From: Cavia porcellus | Lineage: Eukaryota; Chordata; Mammalia; Rodentia; Caviidae | Reading direction: 5' to 3' | NCBI RefSeq assembly: GCF_034190915.1 | Contig: NW_026947486.1 | Location: 23,305,001 to 23,369,000, forward strand | DNA: 64,000 nt | Shown: piece after piece, positions 59,573 through 64,000 of the stretch | Layout of the letters: every line of letters begins with the position of its first letter | Numbering within the stretch: position 1 is the first letter of the stretch | Program-made: the position numbers and the translations under genes | Notes under the pieces: model-generated | What the model was told of the DNA's origin: nothing | Databases searched by the model: none | What the model saw: only the letters and a program-made list of their open reading frames with translations

Positions 59573-59625
59573 ATGTGTGTGTGTGTGTGTGTGTGTCTGT
59601 CTGTCTGTCTCTCTCTCTCTCTTTC
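59537..59625 (+). repeat. (CT)n(GT)n(CTGT)n(CT)n compound microsatellite
   Basis: Pure CT, then GT, then CTGT, then CT again. Overlapping open frames on both strands are products of this repeat. Confidence 0.95.
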
Positions 59626-60335
59626 CCTATTTGTCTGTCTTTCCCAGTGACAGGGTCAGGCTCAGAGAGAGCACCCCCACCTGCCTTGGGTCCCATCTTA
59701 CCTCTCCTAGGAGTCCTAGACGTTCATCAGGCACCTCAGGAGAGAAAAGTGTCCAGGGCAGGAGTGGCAGGCAAAGCCCGTGAAAAACACAAATTAAGAC
59801 GTGAAAAGGATTCAGGCAGTGTGGAAAGTGTGGGGTTGCTAGCCCACCTGGATAAAAACATCCATCTGGGCAGAGTGGCTGCAATCCCATGCTGGCTCTT
59901 TGCTCTTGCAAATATGAGAGGGGTCTGAAGGAACAATGTTCTCTACAGGCACTTAATGTGACCTTCATGCGCACCGTCAGCATCTCCTACTTCCTTAACA
60001 TTCCACTCCAGGCAGGGCTTTTTCAGCTGTAGTTCTATAATTCTTTCTTCTGTAATTTTCTCCTTCTCTAACAGCTGATTATGAAGTATTTTCTTTTGCT
60101 TTCTTGGGTTGAAGTTTAAACATTCTTCCTATACCTTCATACCTGTTCGTCTTACTTACCAAAGTCATAATATATCTGTAAGAAGCGTGTACTTTTTCAT
60201 TCTGCTTAGCTGTTCAATCTGTTTATTGCAAGTTGCACCTTCTGTTGAGTGTCAGAAATTTAGGCTTGAAACTCTGAGAAGGCTCTCTTCAACTCCGCAT
60301 CCACAGGGATGACCGCATTAATGCTTGCCTGCTTG
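59626..60335. other. Intergenic, nothing recognised
   Basis: No gene or repeat recognised; frames at 59563-59928 (+) start in the microsatellite. Confidence 0.45.
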
Positions 60336-60381
60336 TCTTCCTTCCTTTCTTCTTTCCTTCCTTCCTTCCTTTCTTTCTCCC

Positions 60382-60442
<61 letters not shown>

Positions 60443-60484
60443 TTCCTTCCTTCCTTCCTTTCTTTCTTTCTTTTCTTTCTTTTT
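60336..60484 (+). repeat. (CTTT)n/(CCTT)n microsatellite
   Basis: About 150 bases of CTTT and CCTT units, probably grown from a SINE or L1 A-tail on the minus strand. Open frames here (60289-60519 -, 60309-60509 +) are artefacts. Confidence 0.95.
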
Positions 60485-62569
60485 AAATAGAACACCAAAT
60501 CTACTCTAGCAATGTTCAAGATCTAGAATTTCAAAATTGTGGAAATGTATTTTTTCCTGCAGCATAACTATGGACACAAGATCCAGTCACACTTGAAGTG
60601 TTTAAATGCACATTCATTATCATTAGCATTGGCATCCTAATGTTGCCTCCATGATGCAAACTCCTATAAGTATGCCTATCACAATTCAGGCCAATCATGA
60701 AGTGTGTGCTTAGTAAGTGTATGCTGAAAGTGTGAAAATGACTTAGTGAGATGTACTGGCTTTCTCTTGATTTTTTCATAACATTTTATCTGAACCTATT
60801 GTTTCACCAGATGTTTAAAAATGACATTACCACTTGACTGTTTTTGGAGTTACAGTATCACTGGTTTTAGAGGCAGGCAAATTAAGGGTCACTCTCTTTT
60901 ATTGGATTTTTCTGTTTTGCTGGGAAACAAGTGACTTTGATTTGGCTCAGGTGATAATTTTTGGTGACCACATTTTTTTTTCATTAGTTCAATTTTGTGA
61001 TTTCTAACATGGGTTAAGAGCTTTTTCTTCTGTATTGTGGTTAAATGAAACACACATATTCCAGGGTATGTACAACATGCATACCCTTTACTCTATGAAT
61101 ATGGGCTGTTGTATCAGGTACCTTTTATTAAATGTAGATGAATTAGATTAATCCTGGAATTCATCTTATTACTCTAAAGAATGATAGAGGTATTCCTTCA
61201 GGGTTTGCCCTCATATTAATTGCCATGGATATACTCTTTGTACTGTTCAGTCTCAAATTGGACTACTTTCTCAGTACTGATCTACTCCAGTATTTGTGTA
61301 TAAGGCATTTTTGTACTTCTTGAGAGTGCTTCACCAAATTTTAGTGTAGTAGTTTTTGATACTGGTAGGCAATAAATAAGGCTTGGTAACTAACCCAGTT
61401 TTGGGAGTTATTCATATTCTTTATGCTAATTATGTATGAATTAGTCTAACAGCAACAGGGTTATTAGTGTCAATCGTGTTTCATAATTGCATCACATTGC
61501 ATAAATATGATATGGACATTGTAGGCATTGAGGGTTTCCTTAGAATGAAGATATTTTTTACCTTAATATTGGTCTGTTTCCTGGGTGAGCTACTCCCATG
61601 TTTGCCTATCAGTCATTTCAGTGCTGATTTAAGTTACTGTACCACATTTTACTGATGTAATGGTGAGTTCAGGTGGTTTAAATTTATGAAGCTCCTTGAA
61701 TGACTTATGTAATTCCAGCATTTGTGGTTCTTTGTGTTCTCCATATATCCTTCTAACCAGCACCCCAGGGTGCAGCTGTAGATGTGGATTCAAATAAGGT
61801 CTGATGCTGAGAGAAAGCTTCTAGTTAAGACAGTAGGCCCACTCAATGCTGTTGCTATGGGAGATGATGAATCTTGATCATGTTGTTGCCATGGTAACTC
61901 ATGCTCTTGACCCAGTCTCATTCAGACTTGACACAGCAAAAGCAGCTTTTCTTCAGCTGCCAGAACCCTCTCCATTGTCAGTCCAAAATGAAAAATGTAG
62001 ATACAACAGAATTCTTTTCCCAAAGATACACATTCCCTAATATATTATTCTGCTTCATTATTGGAAAATGGTTGTTTCTGAATTTTTGTTATTGTTAGCA
62101 GGTGTGTGCACATGTGGAACACTTGTATAATAGAAATGTACTGAATAGAGAACACCAATTGCTTCACAAATTCTTGGAGGAGTACTCTGATCATATAATG
62201 TTCATATTGAGTGAATTAACACAGACATAGACAGCACTTATTTTAGCTCTTTCTATTCACCAGGCTCTGGTTCTTGTTCTTTATAGGTAGGTTGATTAAC
62301 ACTAGCTTATCATTCAATATATAATAAACTTAAGCTAAAGAACTTATGAGATAATAGCATATGAACCACAAAATATAGAAACAGAACAGATTATCTGTTG
62401 TGTAAGAAATCATATTTCAATATAGTTTTAATTTAATTTCTGTTACTAGGAGTGGATTTAGTCATCTTTTCATGTCAGTTCTAATTTTATCTTATTTGTA
62501 AAATAAATATTTTGTGTACTATGTAATGAATTTATAGCCTTTTTCACTGGATTTTAAAGAATACTTTAT
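60485..62569. other. Intergenic, nothing recognised
   Basis: About 2.1 kb AT-rich. No frame longer than about 80 codons and no repeat family I can name. Confidence 0.45.
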
Positions 62570-63120
62570 ATTTATAGAGGTCATTAGCTTTTTATCTTTT
62601 GAAAATATTTTCTGCAAGTTGGTTTCTATTTGCTTCGATTTTTCTTCTTGTTTTTATTATGTGCAAGGCCAAAATGTTTATTGTTCTTTATTCTAGGGAG
62701 GCCTATTATCATTCTTTTCTTTATGTATGAATTTTCATTTCTTTAAAACAGTTCTTTTCATATTCCTGGGGTATTAAGAAATTTGCCTGCGAATTTTTCT
62801 AGTGTTAAAGAGCTTCACTTTTTTACATCTAGGTCTCTAAACCACTTGGAAATTATTCTTTTTATAATATGAGTAATGGGTCAAATTTTATGTTTTACTG
62901 AACAGCTATCCAGTTATCCCAACAGTATGTATTAAGATTTTTTCTTATTTTCCTGTTCATATGTTATGTCACCATTACTGTATATTACTTTTCTGCATAT
63001 ATGGATGTATATCAACCCAATATTCTATTTTGTTCACTATTCATTGAAGAGACAGTACTAATTTTAATTATCTAGACTAAATGTTATATTTTTTCTGATT
63101 CTATTCATTTCCCATCATTG
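62570..63120 (-). mobile_element. Old L1 ORF2 fragment, minus strand
   Basis: Plus-strand text is the reverse complement of a diverged ORF2/linker stretch: 'ctctaaaccacttggaaat', 'caaattttatgttttactg', 'ctatccagttatcccaacag'. No open frame. Confidence 0.6.
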
Positions 63121-63134
63121 CTGTTTTTAAGTTT

Positions 63135-63400
63135 TTAGAAAGTTATTTTTCATTGACACAAAATTGTGTGTATTTATGGAGTATCATGTGATATTTTGAT
63201 ACATGCATATTTTGTGTAATATTCAAATTAGGGTACACACACCTATTTTCTCAAAAATTTATCATTATTCATAATAATGACATTCAAAATATTTTCTTCT
63301 AGGCTCTTTGAAATATAGTGTCTATAGGACACCGTAACTTTTTCTCTTATCACTACTGCCCTCTCCAACCTCTGGAAATCACTTTCTTCCGTGTTTTTAT
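63135..63400 (+). mobile_element. Old L1M-type 3' UTR fragment
   Basis: 'gtgtatttatggagtatcat', 'gtgatattttgatacatgca', 'caaattagggtacac', 'aaaatttatcattattcat', 'ttctaggctctttgaaatat' follow the order of old L1M 3' UTRs. Confidence 0.7.
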
Positions 63401-64000
63401 TAGTGATGTTTACAGGTTTTCTACTTCATTTCTCACAAAAACGTTAAAATTAACTTACGTTTCTCTAGGAAAATCTTGCATTTTTCTTAGGCTTCATTAA
63501 ATTTGTAAAGTACATCTTAAGTATGTTGAATTTTTCCATCCAAAGCCAAGAGATATTTTGTCCTTTTTCAAGCTTTCACAAGTCAGTAAGCTTTCCTTAT
63601 ATAGCTTTTCCATATTATATGTCAGCTTCATTCCTCAGAATTTTATCTTGTTACTACTATGAATGAGTTTTCTCAACCACTATTTTCATTTCTCATTATT
63701 GTTTATATATTTATGAAGTAATTGTTTTATACTAATTTATATCTTCTTAATTTATCAAATATTTTGTTGTTTGTATTAATCTTACTACATCTCTCAAATT
63801 ATCCAAGTAGGATACCATATACTCTGCAAGTACAGAAAATTGCATTTTTGTATTCTTTTTTCATATTAATTAAATTTATCATTACATTTTAAATACAGAT
63901 AATCATCACTTTCATCATATGGACTTTGTACCTGTACATGATTTATTTAAATTCCTCTTTATTTTCCCCATTCCTTTATCCTCCCTTCAATTCTTCTTCT
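63401..64000. other. Intergenic, nothing recognised
   Basis: T-rich on the plus strand; possibly more old L1 but not assignable. Confidence 0.4.

Noticed and set aside
59508..59928. Open frames across the CT/GT microsatellite
   Set aside because: They begin in the repeat and show no domain afterwards.
60309..60519. Open frames on both strands rich in S/F/L or K/E/R
   Set aside because: Translations of the CTTT microsatellite.
1..64000. CRISPR arrays, bacterial operons, phage genes
   Set aside because: None seen. Direct repeats present are microsatellites, SINE tails, L1 monomers or target-site duplications, and all else points to a mammalian genome.

Overview
This is an AT-rich mammalian intergenic window dominated by retrotransposons. 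I recognise no functional host protein-coding gene. The host is probably a rodent, or at least a member of Euarchontoglires. The reasons are 7SL-derived B1-like SINE monomers, separate tRNA-derived (ID-like) SINE heads, a B1+ID composite, and young LINE-1s whose 5' UTR is built of tandem monomers. The species cannot be fixed from this sequence alone.

Layout. 207-3365 (-): a half-LINE element (HAL1-type: 5' UTR + ORF1 + 3' UTR, no ORF2). 3.4-7.4 kb: SINEs, an LTR-like remnant, MIR/L2 relics and an old L1 tail. 7467-25755 (-): one old L1 opened by three later insertions: a spliced HAL1 chimera (7921-8418), a second HAL1 copy (8597-11703, +), and a composite young L1 (13661-22535, -) made of a full-length element plus a 1.9-kb L1 tail. 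25.8-36.6 kb: old L1 pieces, L2, a MaLR LTR, SINEs and one CpG-rich island (32.1-33.06 kb) ending in a GA-rich repeat. 36.6-47.65 kb (-): a decayed class I endogenous retrovirus with gag, protease and pol traces, split by a full-length L1 (39983-46738, +) with perfect target-site duplications. 48-51.6 kb: MIR, L2, B1 SINEs. 51.6-56.4 kb (-): an old L1 containing the third HAL1 copy (51899-55021, +), which has an intact 336-codon ORF1 and clear target-site duplications. 56.4-64 kb: old L1 tails, microsatellites and unannotated AT-rich DNA.

How the parts fit. The autonomous L1s encode ORF1p (RNA chaperone) and ORF2p (endonuclease/reverse transcriptase). The HAL1 copies lack ORF2, but about the last 1 kb of their 3' UTR is homologous to the 3' UTR of the young L1s. 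This suggests they were mobilised in trans by the L1 machinery while supplying their own, clearly different ORF1 protein. A fourth HAL1-derived insertion looks like a HAL1 promoter transcript that was spliced from a donor in its 5' UTR into foreign sequence, polyadenylated and retrotransposed. These HAL1 copies and the spliced chimera are the most interesting content of the window.
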